Source of the DNA: Brochothrix campestris FSL F6-1037
GTDB taxonomy: Bacteria > Bacillota > Bacilli > Lactobacillales > Listeriaceae
Reading direction: 5' to 3'
Assembly: GCF_000525915.1 (NCBI RefSeq)
Contig: NZ_AODH01000056.1
Location: 1 to 50,123, forward strand
DNA: 50,123 nt
Both the position numbers and the translations under genes were made by a program. The notes beneath the pieces are model-generated. The model did no database searches. It had not been told where the DNA came from and was given only the letters and a program-made list of their open reading frames with translations. Numbering within the stretch: the first letter of the stretch is position 1; the number at the start of each line of letters is the position of its first letter. Below are positions 19,343 through 27,862 of this stretch, piece by piece.

Positions 19343-20566
19343 ATGATGGAAAAAATCACTGAACGTTTTATTAATTATGCGAAAATCGATACACAGGCGG
19401 ATGAGGACAGTACGACAACGCCTTCAACTCCCGGACAATGGGATTTATTACATCTGTTACAAAAAGAGATGACCGACATTGGCTTGAGCGATGTTAGTTT
19501 GGATGAAAATGGTTACTTAATGGGCACCTTAAAAGGCAATATCGATGTTGAAACAATCGGCTTCTTAGCGCATGTCGATACCGCTTTGGATGTGACTGGT
19601 AAAAATGTCCAACCGCAAGTGCATGTTAATTATGATGGACAAGACATCGTCTTAAATAAAGAACGAAACATTGTAATGAAAACAGCGGACTTTTCTGAAT
19701 TAGCGGCCTATAAAGGTCAAACGCTCATTACAACCGATGGAACCACATTGTTGGGCGCAGATGACAAGGCAGGGATTGCTGAAATTATGACTGCAGTCGA
19801 ATATTTTATTGCCAACCCCGAGGTAAGGCATGGCGACGTGCGTATTGCCTTTACACCGGATGAAGAAATCGGTCGTGGTCCTGCTAAGTTTGATGTTGAC
19901 CGCTTTAATGCTAAGTTTGCTTATACGATGGATGGCGGACCAGTTGGCGAGTTAGAGTATGAATCGTTTAACGCAGCCAGTGCAAAGCTAGTCATCCAAG
20001 GTGAAAGCGTTCATCCAGGGACAGCCAAAGATAAACTCGTTAATGCCAGTGCCATTTTTGCCGAATTCCATGCGTTACTGCCCACTGAGGAAGTACCAGA
20101 AAAAACGGCGGGCAAAGAAGGTTTCTTCCATCTCGCGAGTATAAACGGTGGTGTCGAACAAGCTAAAGCGTATTACATCATTCGAGACTTTGATAAAAAT
20201 AGTTTTGCGACACGTAAAACGACAATGCAAGCAGCCGTTGCTAAATTACAGTCGAAATACGGTGAAACAGCGTTAACCTTAACGATTGCCGATCAATATT
20301 ATAACATGCGCGAAAAAATCGAACCCGTGATTGAAATTGTCGAATTGGCACAGAAGGCCTTCGCCAATGTCGGCATCGAACCAAACATTGTGCCGATTCG
20401 TGGCGGAACGGATGGTGCCCAACTATCATATAAAGGCTTACCTACACCAAATATTTTTGCCGGTGGTGAAAACATGCATGGGAAATATGAATACGTCGCG
20501 CAAGAATCAATGCAAAAAGCCGCCGCCGTTATTATTGAAATCATTAAAGAACATGCCAAGGCGTAG
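19343..20566 (+). CDS. pepT: Peptidase T (tripeptide aminopeptidase, M20B)
   Basis: Removes the N-terminal residue from tripeptides in the cytoplasm. The protein of about 407 residues shows the two-zinc pattern [22 protein letters not shown] (general-base Glu), DGG and the C-terminal [10 protein letters not shown]. Three starts are in frame (GTG 19337, ATG 19343, ATG 19346); the AAGGGAG site at 19331-19337 overlaps the first, so ATG 19343 or 19346 is preferred. It follows the glucosaminidase after only 14 bases. Confidence 0.95.
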   Translation: MMEKITERFINYAKIDTQADEDSTTTPSTPGQWDLLHLLQKEMTDIGLSDVSLDENGYLMGTLKGNIDVETIGFLAHVDTALDVTGKNVQPQVHVNYDGQDIVLNKERNIVMKTADFSELAAYKGQTLITTDGTTLLGADDKAGIAEIMTAVEYFIANPEVRHGDVRIAFTPDEEIGRGPAKFDVDRFNAKFAYTMDGGPVGELEYESFNAASAKLVIQGESVHPGTAKDKLVNASAIFAEFHALLPTEEVPEKTAGKEGFFHLASINGGVEQAKAYYIIRDFDKNSFATRKTTMQAAVAKLQSKYGETALTLTIADQYYNMREKIEPVIEIVELAQKAFANVGIEPNIVPIRGGTDGAQLSYKGLPTPNIFAGGENMHGKYEYVAQESMQKAAAVIIEIIKEHAKA

Positions 20567-20580
20567 TTATTTAGTCTTAT

Positions 20581-20634
20581 GTTATCTCAAACAGATAGGT
20601 TAATACCCTAATACATGTTATAATTTGAGATAAC
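20581..20634 (+). promoter_or_regulatory. Promoter of the DUF975 gene flanked by an 11-bp inverted repeat
   Basis: TATAAT at 20619-20624 lies between the arms of a perfect 11-bp inverted repeat GTTATCTCAAA (20581-20591) and TTTGAGATAAC (20624-20634). The -35 box is weak. The arms may bind a regulator or form a stem in read-through RNA from pepT; no T-run follows, so it is a poor terminator. Confidence 0.5.
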
Positions 20635-20655
20635 AATAATAAATGAGGTGTAAGC

Positions 20656-21543
20656 TTGAAAACAATTCGTACAATTAAACGTGAAGCAAAAGCGGCATTA
20701 AAAGGTCATTGGGGTATAGCTATTGGTATTTTAATTATTATGTACCTCATTACAGGGGCGTTAAACTTAGTTGCTCCAACGGAAAATAATTATGACAGCA
20801 CAGCAATCGTCCTGTCTATCCTTAGTGTTTTGATTGCAGTCTTTGTAACCTTATCGATTTCAACCGGCTTTGTCTGGTTCTACCTTCGTCTGTTTGATGG
20901 GGAAAGTTTGAAGGTCGTTAATTTATTCGATGCCTTTAAAAAAGGTATGTACTTGAAAGCAATTTGGGCCAACATTTTAATCGCGCTGTTGCTAATTATG
21001 TGGTCTTTACCAACGATTATTTTAGCGATTGTTATAAGTATTGCAGCGGCAGCTAACATGCTTAGTTTTTGGTATTTAATTGTTCCAGTATTATTAATGC
21101 TGTTACCTATTATAAAAACACTTGGTTATGAGCAAACTTTTTACCTTATTAAAGATAATCCAACGATTTCAGCATATCAAGCAGTTAAAACAAGTGTTGT
21201 TTTAATGAAAAATAAACGCATGAAATTATTCTTAACTTATTTGTCATTTATCGGATGGATGATTGTTCCGCTCATTTTATTAGCTTATGGGACGTATTTA
21301 GCAATTATAGATTTCATGCGTAATGGTGATGGTATCGAGGCAATCATTGGTGTCGGTCTTATCCTGTTGGGCATGTTCATTGGGATGATTGTTTGTCTTT
21401 ATGTGATTCCGTATTTCCAGACAACGATGGCGTCATTTTACCGGAGCTTACAACCTAAAGAGGTTGTTGAGAGCAGTAATGACAATCGTCAAACAGAGAG
21501 TCTCAATGATACGAATGAGCCAGAACCAAGTAGAGATGAGTAG
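20656..21543 (+). CDS. DUF975 family integral membrane protein
   Basis: A 295-residue protein starting MKTIRTIKREAKAALKGHWG, which is the typical DUF975 opening, followed by about five or six hydrophobic segments (roughly 21-37, 50-75, 112-135, 138-155, 196-220, 232-258) and a charged C-terminal tail. Function is unknown for the family. Start TTG at 20656 with GAGGTG 7 bases upstream. It is separated from its neighbours by repeat-rich non-coding DNA downstream. Confidence 0.85.
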   Translation: MKTIRTIKREAKAALKGHWGIAIGILIIMYLITGALNLVAPTENNYDSTAIVLSILSVLIAVFVTLSISTGFVWFYLRLFDGESLKVVNLFDAFKKGMYLKAIWANILIALLLIMWSLPTIILAIVISIAAAANMLSFWYLIVPVLLMLLPIIKTLGYEQTFYLIKDNPTISAYQAVKTSVVLMKNKRMKLFLTYLSFIGWMIVPLILLAYGTYLAIIDFMRNGDGIEAIIGVGLILLGMFIGMIVCLYVIPYFQTTMASFYRSLQPKEVVESSNDNRQTESLNDTNEPEPSRDE

Positions 21544-21571
21544 TTAAAGTTACTAAATGAATATTGAATAA

Positions 21572-21748
21572 AAACGCTGTTCTAGGTCGTCAATGCCTCG
21601 TTTTATTGGAGTCGAGTACCACCTGTACACTCATTTCTAAGGCTCGTGTTTCCTAGAACAAAAGAATTTAAAGCCGTTCTAAACGGCAGTGATTGGAGAA
21701 AATAACGTCTCGACTATTTCCCGTCGATGCGTTATTTTTGAAATCACC
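21572..21748 (+). repeat. Dispersed structured repeat R1, copy A
   Basis: A 177-bp block also found, nearly unchanged, at 49947-50123. It can fold: outer stem TGTTCTAGG (21578-21586) with CCTAGAACA (21652-21660); an inner hairpin around GTAC-CACCT-GTAC; hairpin GCCGTT-CTA-AACGGC (21673-21687); and a 3' stem GTGATT/AATCAC plus AAAATAACG/CGTTATTTT around CGAC/GTCG. I cannot name the family. It could be an RNA gene or a miniature mobile element. Confidence 0.8.
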
Positions 21749-21791
21749 CATGTGTAGGATTTAAATACGAGAGGATAGAACAACATTTCTT

Positions 21792-21907
21792 TTCAGTCAA
21801 GTCATCTCGTAGCTAAAGTCACTGTAATAGCATTTCAAAGAAAATGAAGACTGTTTAGACTTTGTCTACAATCTGGGAGTGATGTGCTATTGCACATCAC
21901 TCTTTTT
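21792..21907 (+). repeat. Dispersed repeat R2 copy 1 with terminator
   Basis: The first 80 bases (to TCTACAAT, 21872) are repeated at 44477-44557. GTAGCTAAAGTC (21809-21820) can pair with GACTTTGTCTAC (21858-21869). A terminator follows: AGTGATGTGC (21878-21887) with GCACATCACT (21892-21901), then CTTTTT. R1 and R2 fill most of the gene-free stretch 21544-22000. Confidence 0.75.
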
Positions 21908-21928
21908 GTGGTGGAAAATCAGCTTAGA

Positions 21929-21956
21929 TTGCGAAAAAAAAGCGGCTAAATATGAT
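21929..21956 (+). promoter_or_regulatory. Promoter of the serine hydrolase gene
   Basis: TTGCGA (21929-21934), 16-bp spacer, TATGAT (21951-21956). Confidence 0.55.
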
Positions 21957-22000
21957 ATAGTAACGTTAGAGAAGCGTAAGGCGCAGGGAGGTTTGTTGAA

Positions 22001-22993
22001 ATGCACGAAATGCTCACACAGATGTTAGAGAGAGGTATCATTCCCGGGGCAACTTATGGCACCTATGCAAGTGGGGAATGGTTTAATCAGCAAATCGGAC
22101 AGGCTCAAATTGAACCGACAAGAGCAGCTTTTACGACACCGGCCTATTATGATTTGGCCTCGTTAACGAAGGTACTTGTGACGACGCCATTGCTGTTAAT
22201 GTTAATGGAAGATGGGAAAATCGACTTAAATGACAAAGTACAACAGTACTTGCCGCGTTTTAAATACGCTGAGGTGACCGTCAAGCATTTACTGACACAT
22301 GCCTCAGGCTTAGCAAAAAACATCCCACAGTATCCGATGATGAAAGCAACTGCAGTGCTTGACTACATGTACGCTGTACCTCAAATAACCGCCGTTGGCC
22401 AGATTGAATACTCTGATGTAAACTTTCTACTGTTAGGTGAATTGATTACGACAATTAGCGCAGCAACAATGGCGCATTTATATGAACGGAAAATCGCACA
22501 GCCACTTGGTTTAAAGGAAAGTGGCTATTGTCCCAATCGGATGCAACAAGCAAGTTGTGTCCCAACCGAATTACATCCGACCAGAGGATTAATAAAAGGC
22601 ATTGTACATGATCATAAAGCCTTCTGTCTGGATGGTATGGCGGCTCATGCCGGCTTGTTTGCGACACTTGAGGATATCGAAATACTCGTGTCACATTTGT
22701 TCGGATTTGCGAGTCCATTTCTCTTAACAGACAAAAGTCGCCAGCTGTTAATGACTATCCAATCGCAAGACGAATCAAACCAACGCGCGCTTGGTTGGGA
22801 TCTGCTGTTGACGAAGAGCGCCGTGCCGATTATGTACCATACTGGTTTTACAGGAACCTTTATTTTAGTGAATCCAACTAAGGCTGAAGCGGCTGTCGTT
22901 TTGACGAATCGGATTCATCCACACCGTCATAATCCGACTTTTTTAAGTGAGCGCGATCAGTTTATTGAACGATATCTTAATCGAGAGGAATGA
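22001..22993 (+). CDS. Serine hydrolase of the beta-lactamase class C/esterase fold
   Basis: The 330-residue protein has the SxxK motif SLTK (Ser54-Lys57), a Tyr motif YSD (137-139) and a C-terminal HTG motif in MYHTGFTG, the three active-site elements of the class C beta-lactamase/EstB/D-alanyl carboxypeptidase family. No signal peptide is evident, so a cytoplasmic esterase or peptidase is more likely than a resistance enzyme. Substrate unknown. Start ATG after GGGAGG. It overlaps the following ORF's first possible ATG and lies upstream of the ytpP-like gene. Confidence 0.85.
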   Translation: MHEMLTQMLERGIIPGATYGTYASGEWFNQQIGQAQIEPTRAAFTTPAYYDLASLTKVLVTTPLLLMLMEDGKIDLNDKVQQYLPRFKYAEVTVKHLLTHASGLAKNIPQYPMMKATAVLDYMYAVPQITAVGQIEYSDVNFLLLGELITTISAATMAHLYERKIAQPLGLKESGYCPNRMQQASCVPTELHPTRGLIKGIVHDHKAFCLDGMAAHAGLFATLEDIEILVSHLFGFASPFLLTDKSRQLLMTIQSQDESNQRALGWDLLLTKSAVPIMYHTGFTGTFILVNPTKAEAAVVLTNRIHPHRHNPTFLSERDQFIERYLNREE

Positions 22994-22998
22994 AGAAC

Positions 22999-23331
22999 AT
23001 GAAAAAAATTGAAACAAGAAATGAATTTGATACGAGTATTGCAACACAAAAAACGGTCGCGCTGTTTAGTGCCGATTGGTGTGGAGATTGTCGTTATATC
23101 GAGCCACACTTGCCAGCCATTGAGGCCGCTCATCCTGATTTTAACTTTATTCATATCGATCGCGATCAACTGCTTGATTTATGTCAAGAATTAGCCATTT
23201 TTGGGATACCAAGTTTTGTGACATTTGAAAACGGGATTGAACGTGATCGGTTTGTGAGCAAAGAGCGTAAAACCGAGGCTGAAATTACTGCCTTTATTAA
23301 TGCATCACGGCTGAAGGGGCAAAGCAAATGA
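22999..23331 (+). CDS. Thioredoxin-like protein (YtpP type)
   Basis: The 110-residue protein has a thioredoxin fold with active site WCGDC (Cys28, Cys31) and the cis-Pro segment FGIPSFVTF. The frame opens at 22990, but the GAGAGGA site at 22983-22989 requires the second ATG, 22999. Together with the next two genes it matches the Bacillus ytpP-ytpQ-ytpR order; the stop overlaps the next start by 4 bases. Probably a cytoplasmic disulfide reductase; partners unknown. Confidence 0.9.
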   Translation: MKKIETRNEFDTSIATQKTVALFSADWCGDCRYIEPHLPAIEAAHPDFNFIHIDRDQLLDLCQELAIFGIPSFVTFENGIERDRFVSKERKTEAEITAFINASRLKGQSK

Positions 23332-24134
23332 AAGAAACAATTGTAACTGTTAAAAGCAAATTAGAGACTGCCTTGGCAGCTGAACCGTATCGTTTTGACT
23401 TTAAGCGTGATACAGGTACATTGAAAATTAGTGACACTCGCAGCACCAACGCAGTCACAATTCAATTAGGTGAATTAGTTAAACAAGTGGAACAAAAAGG
23501 TGAAACGGCTATTGCCAAGCAAGTGTATTATGTTACCAACAGTTTTAAGGCAGCCCAAACAACGAAGCAAGTACATCAACATCAAGCTGAGTTGTTTCCT
23601 GTTATTCGTTCAAGTTCTTTTCCACGTGAAACAAAAACAGGTGAACAGTTCATCACAACGGATCATACAGCTGAAACCCGTATTTACTATGTGCTCGATT
23701 TAGGTAATACGTATCGTCTGTTGACAATGAAAGATACAGCTATCCTATCTGAAGCCCAAATTAAACAACTGGCAGAGCGCAACCTCAACAAAAAGACAAT
23801 TCCGTTGAAAATTGATACCGTAGCAGACAATACCTTTTACTTCGTCCGTACGAACGATGGCTACGATGCCAGCCGCTTATTAAATCATGACTTTATGAAA
23901 AAGATGGAAAAAGAAGCAAAAGGTCAGATCGTTGTGGCAGTACCGCATCAGGATGTGTTATTATTAGTAGACGTAGTGAATGATGCTGGTTACGATGTTA
24001 TTGGTCACTTAACGCTTGATTTTTATGCGTCTGGACCTGTACCAATTACAACGCTTGCCTTTGAATATACCGCCGGACACTTAACACCCGTGTTTATTCT
24101 GGCAAAAAACAAACAAAAGGGGTTATCAAAATGA
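23328..24134 (+). CDS. DUF1444 family protein (YtpQ)
   Basis: The 268-residue soluble protein aligns by context and by patterns such as ELFPVIRSSSFP and LDLGNTYRLL with DUF1444/YtpQ. Function is not established. ATGA overlaps at both ends (with the thioredoxin gene and with ytpR) show tight coupling. No signal peptide or membrane segments. Confidence 0.85.
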   Translation: MKETIVTVKSKLETALAAEPYRFDFKRDTGTLKISDTRSTNAVTIQLGELVKQVEQKGETAIAKQVYYVTNSFKAAQTTKQVHQHQAELFPVIRSSSFPRETKTGEQFITTDHTAETRIYYVLDLGNTYRLLTMKDTAILSEAQIKQLAERNLNKKTIPLKIDTVADNTFYFVRTNDGYDASRLLNHDFMKKMEKEAKGQIVVAVPHQDVLLLVDVVNDAGYDVIGHLTLDFYASGPVPITTLAFEYTAGHLTPVFILAKNKQKGLSK

Positions 24135-24745
24135 TACTAAATATGTTTTATAATGAAAAAGGGATTGGCGATGTCTTAATCGTTCAATTGAATGGTAAGA
24201 AAGCCGAGCAGGTTAACATTAAATCAAACGGTAATGTCACTGAAATTAAAAATGCTGAGACGGATGAAGTCATTGGCTATAATATATTTAACGTGAAAGA
24301 AACAGACTTAAACACTACTACAAAAATGACGGTTTCTACTGAAACGGTAGCATTTGTCAATCAACAATTAGCAACTGTAGGCTTTGCACCACTTGAAGCG
24401 GTCGATACAACACCTAAATTCGTGGTTGGTTACGTGCAAGAAAAGACAGTCCATAGTAACTCTGATCATTTAAGTGTCTGCCAAGTTGATTTGGGCACAC
24501 ATGTTGAACAAATCGTTTGTGGCGCACCCAATGTGGAACAAGGCCAATTTGTGGTCGTTGCTAAAGTGGGAGCTGTGATGCCAAGCGGTTTAATTATTGA
24601 ACCGTCTGCTTTACGTGGCGAAACAAGTAACGGTATGTTGTGTGCTGCACGTGAATTAGCGATTCCTGATGCGCCACAAGAAAAAGGAATCTTAGTGCTT
24701 GATGGTGAACTAACAGCAGGTGAAGAATACGTCGTTAATTTTTAA
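24131..24745 (+). CDS. ytpR: tRNA-binding-domain protein YtpR
   Basis: The 204-residue protein has an N-terminal DUF4479-like part and a C-terminal EMAP/tRNA-binding OB fold (residues about 95-200) with HSNSDHLSVCQVDLG, QIVCGAPNV and ALRGETSNGMLCA, shared with the PheRS beta N-terminus. It may bind tRNA or another RNA. Overlaps the preceding gene by 4 bases. Confidence 0.93.
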   Translation: MILNMFYNEKGIGDVLIVQLNGKKAEQVNIKSNGNVTEIKNAETDEVIGYNIFNVKETDLNTTTKMTVSTETVAFVNQQLATVGFAPLEAVDTTPKFVVGYVQEKTVHSNSDHLSVCQVDLGTHVEQIVCGAPNVEQGQFVVVAKVGAVMPSGLIIEPSALRGETSNGMLCAARELAIPDAPQEKGILVLDGELTAGEEYVVNF

Positions 24746-24850
24746 CGAACGATAACTGATTGGCTGCATGGTTTGTAATAGCATAACAGCAGCTAGTTTG
24801 CTACACTTAAATGAGTAGCTAATAGACCAATAGAAATGGGCGTGAGAGAC

Positions 24851-25678
24851 ATGGCAGGCTGGTTTAAAAAAATGATGAGTAACGATGAAGAAAAAGGACA
24901 AACTGAGCAGAGACCAAGCGCTGATAAAGCTGTGGAGCAACGCTCATCGACCCGCAACAAGACAACACGTGATTACAATGAAGGTAGAGTCCGGATTGTA
25001 ACGATGGACTCCGCGCATAAAAATAACCGTTTATCGGCCTCGACACCGTCGGATCAGTCCGAGGGAGAGCGCGTAAAACCACCAGTAGCTAAACCAACAA
25101 ACGAAACAGTTAGTCAAACTGCTGAAACTGAGTCAAAGTGGCAGCCATCATCACGTGAATCACATTTTAAAGCACGTGAGATTCCGTCGCCTGTGTTCGG
25201 TTTTCAAAAACGTAACATGCAACAATTTTATCCGTCGAAGCCATTAACTAATGAGAGTAAACCAATGTCTCAGGCGATAACAGCGGAAGAAACGGGTGAA
25301 AAAATGGTGCCACCTGTTGAGCAAGTAGAGGCACAACAGCAACCAGTACCAGTCGAACCACCTGTTGAAAAAACAGCTGAGGTTGAAGCGATTGTTAGTG
25401 AAGCTGTTTTACCAATTGAAGAGCAACCAGCTTTGACGGAGACGTCAACAGCACCGGATGTATTAACAATTACAAAAGATGGCCGCGTTAAATTACCGCA
25501 ATCAATTAAGCCTAAAGGTGAACAGTTTTCAAACGAGGAAATTCAACAGATTGCTCGTGTCGCAGCAGTTGAAATGACACGCCAAATTCGTTCAAAACAA
25601 CGTAAAGGTGGACAAGCACAGACCGAACTTAATAACCGTTTGCAATTTTTTGGTGAACTGTTAAGTAAGAAAAAATAA
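24851..25678 (+). CDS. Low-complexity protein, possible SftA (YtpS) N-terminal remnant
   Basis: About 275 residues, starting MAGWFKKMMSNDEEKG, rich in Gln, Glu, Pro, Thr and Ser, with no membrane segment and no Walker motifs. The block REIPSPVFGFQKR (about residues 115-127) resembles a linker motif I associate with SftA-type DNA translocases, and the gene occupies exactly the slot of sftA/ytpS between ytpR and murC in Bacillus. The FtsK-like ATPase domain is absent and the frame ends normally, with a basic, Gln-rich C-terminus. I infer a shortened or repurposed relative, not a functional translocase. Start ATG 24851 is preferred to 24836 because a weak GAGAG lies between them. Confidence 0.55.
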   Translation: MAGWFKKMMSNDEEKGQTEQRPSADKAVEQRSSTRNKTTRDYNEGRVRIVTMDSAHKNNRLSASTPSDQSEGERVKPPVAKPTNETVSQTAETESKWQPSSRESHFKAREIPSPVFGFQKRNMQQFYPSKPLTNESKPMSQAITAEETGEKMVPPVEQVEAQQQPVPVEPPVEKTAEVEAIVSEAVLPIEEQPALTETSTAPDVLTITKDGRVKLPQSIKPKGEQFSNEEIQQIARVAAVEMTRQIRSKQRKGGQAQTELNNRLQFFGELLSKKK

Positions 25679-25717
25679 CGGAAGCGCAACTAAATCACTA
25701 TGATGGAGGATTTTTAA

Positions 25718-27025
25718 ATGAGTACATATCATTTTATCGGTATAAAAGGAACAGGGATGAGTGCATTAGCACAAATTCTACACGATGAAGGCAAGACCGT
25801 TCAAGGCTCAGATATTGACAAAGAATTTTTCACCCAACGTGCACTTGAACGTGCCAACATTAAGTTGTTACCGTTCGCTAAAGAAAACATTACAGCCGAC
25901 ATGGTTGTGATTCAAGGTGCAGCCTTTCCCGACACACATGAAGAAGTCGTGGCAGCCAAACAATTAGGTGCGACACTTTATCAATACAATGACTTTTTAG
26001 GGAAGTTAATTGAAGGCTATGCAAGTATTGCAGTGACAGGCTCACATGGTAAGACATCAACAACCGGTTTATTATCGCATGTGTTAGAAGGGATTACGTC
26101 AGTCTCATATTTAATTGGTGATGGAACTGGCCGTGGTGTTAAAGCAGCTAATTACTTTGCCTTAGAAGCCTGTGAATACCAACGACATTTCTTAGCCTAT
26201 AAACCTCATTTTACGATTATTAATAACATTGATTGGGATCATCCTGATTATTTCAAGACCGAAGATGATGTTGTTGATGCCTTTCAATCGCTTGTTTATC
26301 AAACGAAAGAAATTGTTATTGCTAACGGTGATGATGAAAAAGTACGTTCATTAAAATTAACAACACCGGTTGTTTATTTCGGTTTAGGGGAAGAAAACAA
26401 CTACCGCGCTACAAATATTAACCGTCATACAGCAGGCTGTACCTTTGATGTGATGATTGATGGCAAGTTATACGGCTCGTTCAATGTACCAACTTTTGGT
26501 GAGCACAATGTTCGTAATGCCTTAGCTGTCATTGCTTTTACACAATTACAAGGCTTGCCAATTGAAGCGGTACAAGCGCGGATGCGGACGTATGCAGGCG
26601 TGAAACGTCGCTTCAGTGAAAAAGTGATCGGTGATCAAATTTTATTTGATGATTATGCTCATCATCCTGCTGAAATTGAAGCAACGATTAACGCGGCTCG
26701 TCAAAAGTATCCTGATCGTCAGGTGATTGCGATTTTCCAACCTCATACATTTAGCCGAACAAATGCTTTCTTGCAAAATTTTGCTGAATCATTGAGCAAA
26801 GCAGATGCGACCTATTTATGTGATATTTTTGGATCAGCCCGTGAGCAAACTGGTGATTTAACGATTCAAGACCTCGGAGATTTAATTGAAGGTAGCCACA
26901 TCATCCAAGAGCAACATACAGAAGTTTTAAAAGCATACAAAACGGGCGTATTACTCTTCATGGGTGCGGGTGACATTCAAAAATTCCAAAAAGCTTACGA
27001 ATTAACGTTAACTGCGCAACAATAA
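25718..27025 (+). CDS. murC: UDP-N-acetylmuramate--L-alanine ligase
   Basis: MurC adds L-alanine to UDP-MurNAc, the first step of peptide stem synthesis. The 435-residue protein has the N-terminal [11 protein letters not shown], the ATP loop [10 protein letters not shown] (107-116), [10 protein letters not shown] and YAHHPAEI. Start ATG after ATGGAGGA. It ends in a strong terminator and is the last gene before the Fur-controlled heme locus. Confidence 0.96.
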   Translation: MSTYHFIGIKGTGMSALAQILHDEGKTVQGSDIDKEFFTQRALERANIKLLPFAKENITADMVVIQGAAFPDTHEEVVAAKQLGATLYQYNDFLGKLIEGYASIAVTGSHGKTSTTGLLSHVLEGITSVSYLIGDGTGRGVKAANYFALEACEYQRHFLAYKPHFTIINNIDWDHPDYFKTEDDVVDAFQSLVYQTKEIVIANGDDEKVRSLKLTTPVVYFGLGEENNYRATNINRHTAGCTFDVMIDGKLYGSFNVPTFGEHNVRNALAVIAFTQLQGLPIEAVQARMRTYAGVKRRFSEKVIGDQILFDDYAHHPAEIEATINAARQKYPDRQVIAIFQPHTFSRTNAFLQNFAESLSKADATYLCDIFGSAREQTGDLTIQDLGDLIEGSHIIQEQHTEVLKAYKTGVLLFMGAGDIQKFQKAYELTLTAQQ

Positions 27026-27028
27026 GCA

Positions 27029-27071
27029 CAGATAAAAAGCCCTCACTCAAATTGAGTGAGGCTTTTTATCT
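27029..27071. terminator. Terminator after murC
   Basis: A long stem, CAGATAAAAAGC plus CTCACTCAA (27029-27050) against TTGAGTGAGGCTTTTTATCTG (27051-27071), with one bulged C. A/T runs on both sides allow function on both strands. Confidence 0.9.
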
Positions 27072-27097
27072 GTTAATAAAAGGGATAAAAAAAGCGA

Positions 27098-27127
27098 TTG
27101 ACAATGATAATCGTTATCAATTACAAT
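27098..27127 (+). promoter_or_regulatory. Heme locus promoter with embedded Fur box
   Basis: TTGACA (27098-27103), 18-bp spacer, TACAAT (27122-27127). The spacer contains TGATAATCGTTATCA (27105-27119), matching the 7-1-7 Fur consensus TGATAATnATTATCA at all but one position. Fur with iron would cover the promoter, so the locus should be on under iron limitation. Confidence 0.92.
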
Positions 27128-27193
27128 TGAGAAGTGTAATTGAAACTATCAGTAACTCGAAGGCTTACTGTTACTTATAAGGGGGATATAAAG

Positions 27194-27853
27194 ATGAAGA
27201 AAATAAGTATCTTAATCGCAGCGATTATTACAATGGCTGTGTGCAACATTTTTTTGGCAACACCAAGCAAAGCAGCGATAGCGGACGGGAATTACAAGGT
27301 TAATTATACTGTCTTAGACAGTGAGGCAAGTTCAGCTTCAATGGCAAATGACTACTTTGATAAACCAGCAGCCTTAACTGTGACTGATGGTAAAGCAACG
27401 TTGGATTTGCAAGTGAATCATAGTACCTGGATTACAGGCTTAACAGTCGCTGGCAGTCAAGGGCAAGTCTTGAGCTCGAGCAAAAGTGCGGATACCCGCA
27501 AAGTTCGATTTAATATCGGCGAAGCAAAACAATCGTTACCAGCAACGATTAAAGTTGATATTGATAACGAGAGCTTAAACTATCACCATAATTATAAAAT
27601 CAATTTAAGTTTAGATTTATCAACAACTGATGAAGCCACTGCTGCGACGAGCAAAACGACTAAAACAGACGATAGTAGTGACGCAGCCGTTTCAAAAACA
27701 GACACAAATACGAGCGCTACAGGACAAACAAGTGCTGCGAAAGTCGCGAATCCAAAATCAGGCGATACGAATAGTTTAGCCTTATATGGTGGCCTAGCAC
27801 TAGTAGCTGCGGTAGGTTTAATTATTAGCCGCAAAAAAAGAACAGTTAAATAG
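27194..27853 (+). CDS. Sortase-anchored single-NEAT heme-binding protein (IsdC-like)
   Basis: The 219-residue protein has a signal peptide (about 1-27, ending PSKA), one NEAT domain (about 30-145) with the heme-ligand pattern YHHNY (YxxxY) in its last strands, a Thr/Ser/Ala-rich linker, and a C-terminal NPKSGDT motif followed by a hydrophobic helix and the basic tail RKKRTVK. NPKSG resembles the NPKTG sortase B signal of Bacillus anthracis IsdC. It should carry heme across the cell wall. The frame is open from 27140 but ATG 27194 after AAGGGGGA gives a proper signal peptide. First gene after the Fur box. Confidence 0.92.
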   Translation: MKKISILIAAIITMAVCNIFLATPSKAAIADGNYKVNYTVLDSEASSASMANDYFDKPAALTVTDGKATLDLQVNHSTWITGLTVAGSQGQVLSSSKSADTRKVRFNIGEAKQSLPATIKVDIDNESLNYHHNYKINLSLDLSTTDEATAATSKTTKTDDSSDAAVSKTDTNTSATGQTSAAKVANPKSGDTNSLALYGGLALVAAVGLIISRKKRTVK

Positions 27854-27862
27854 GGGGAGACA

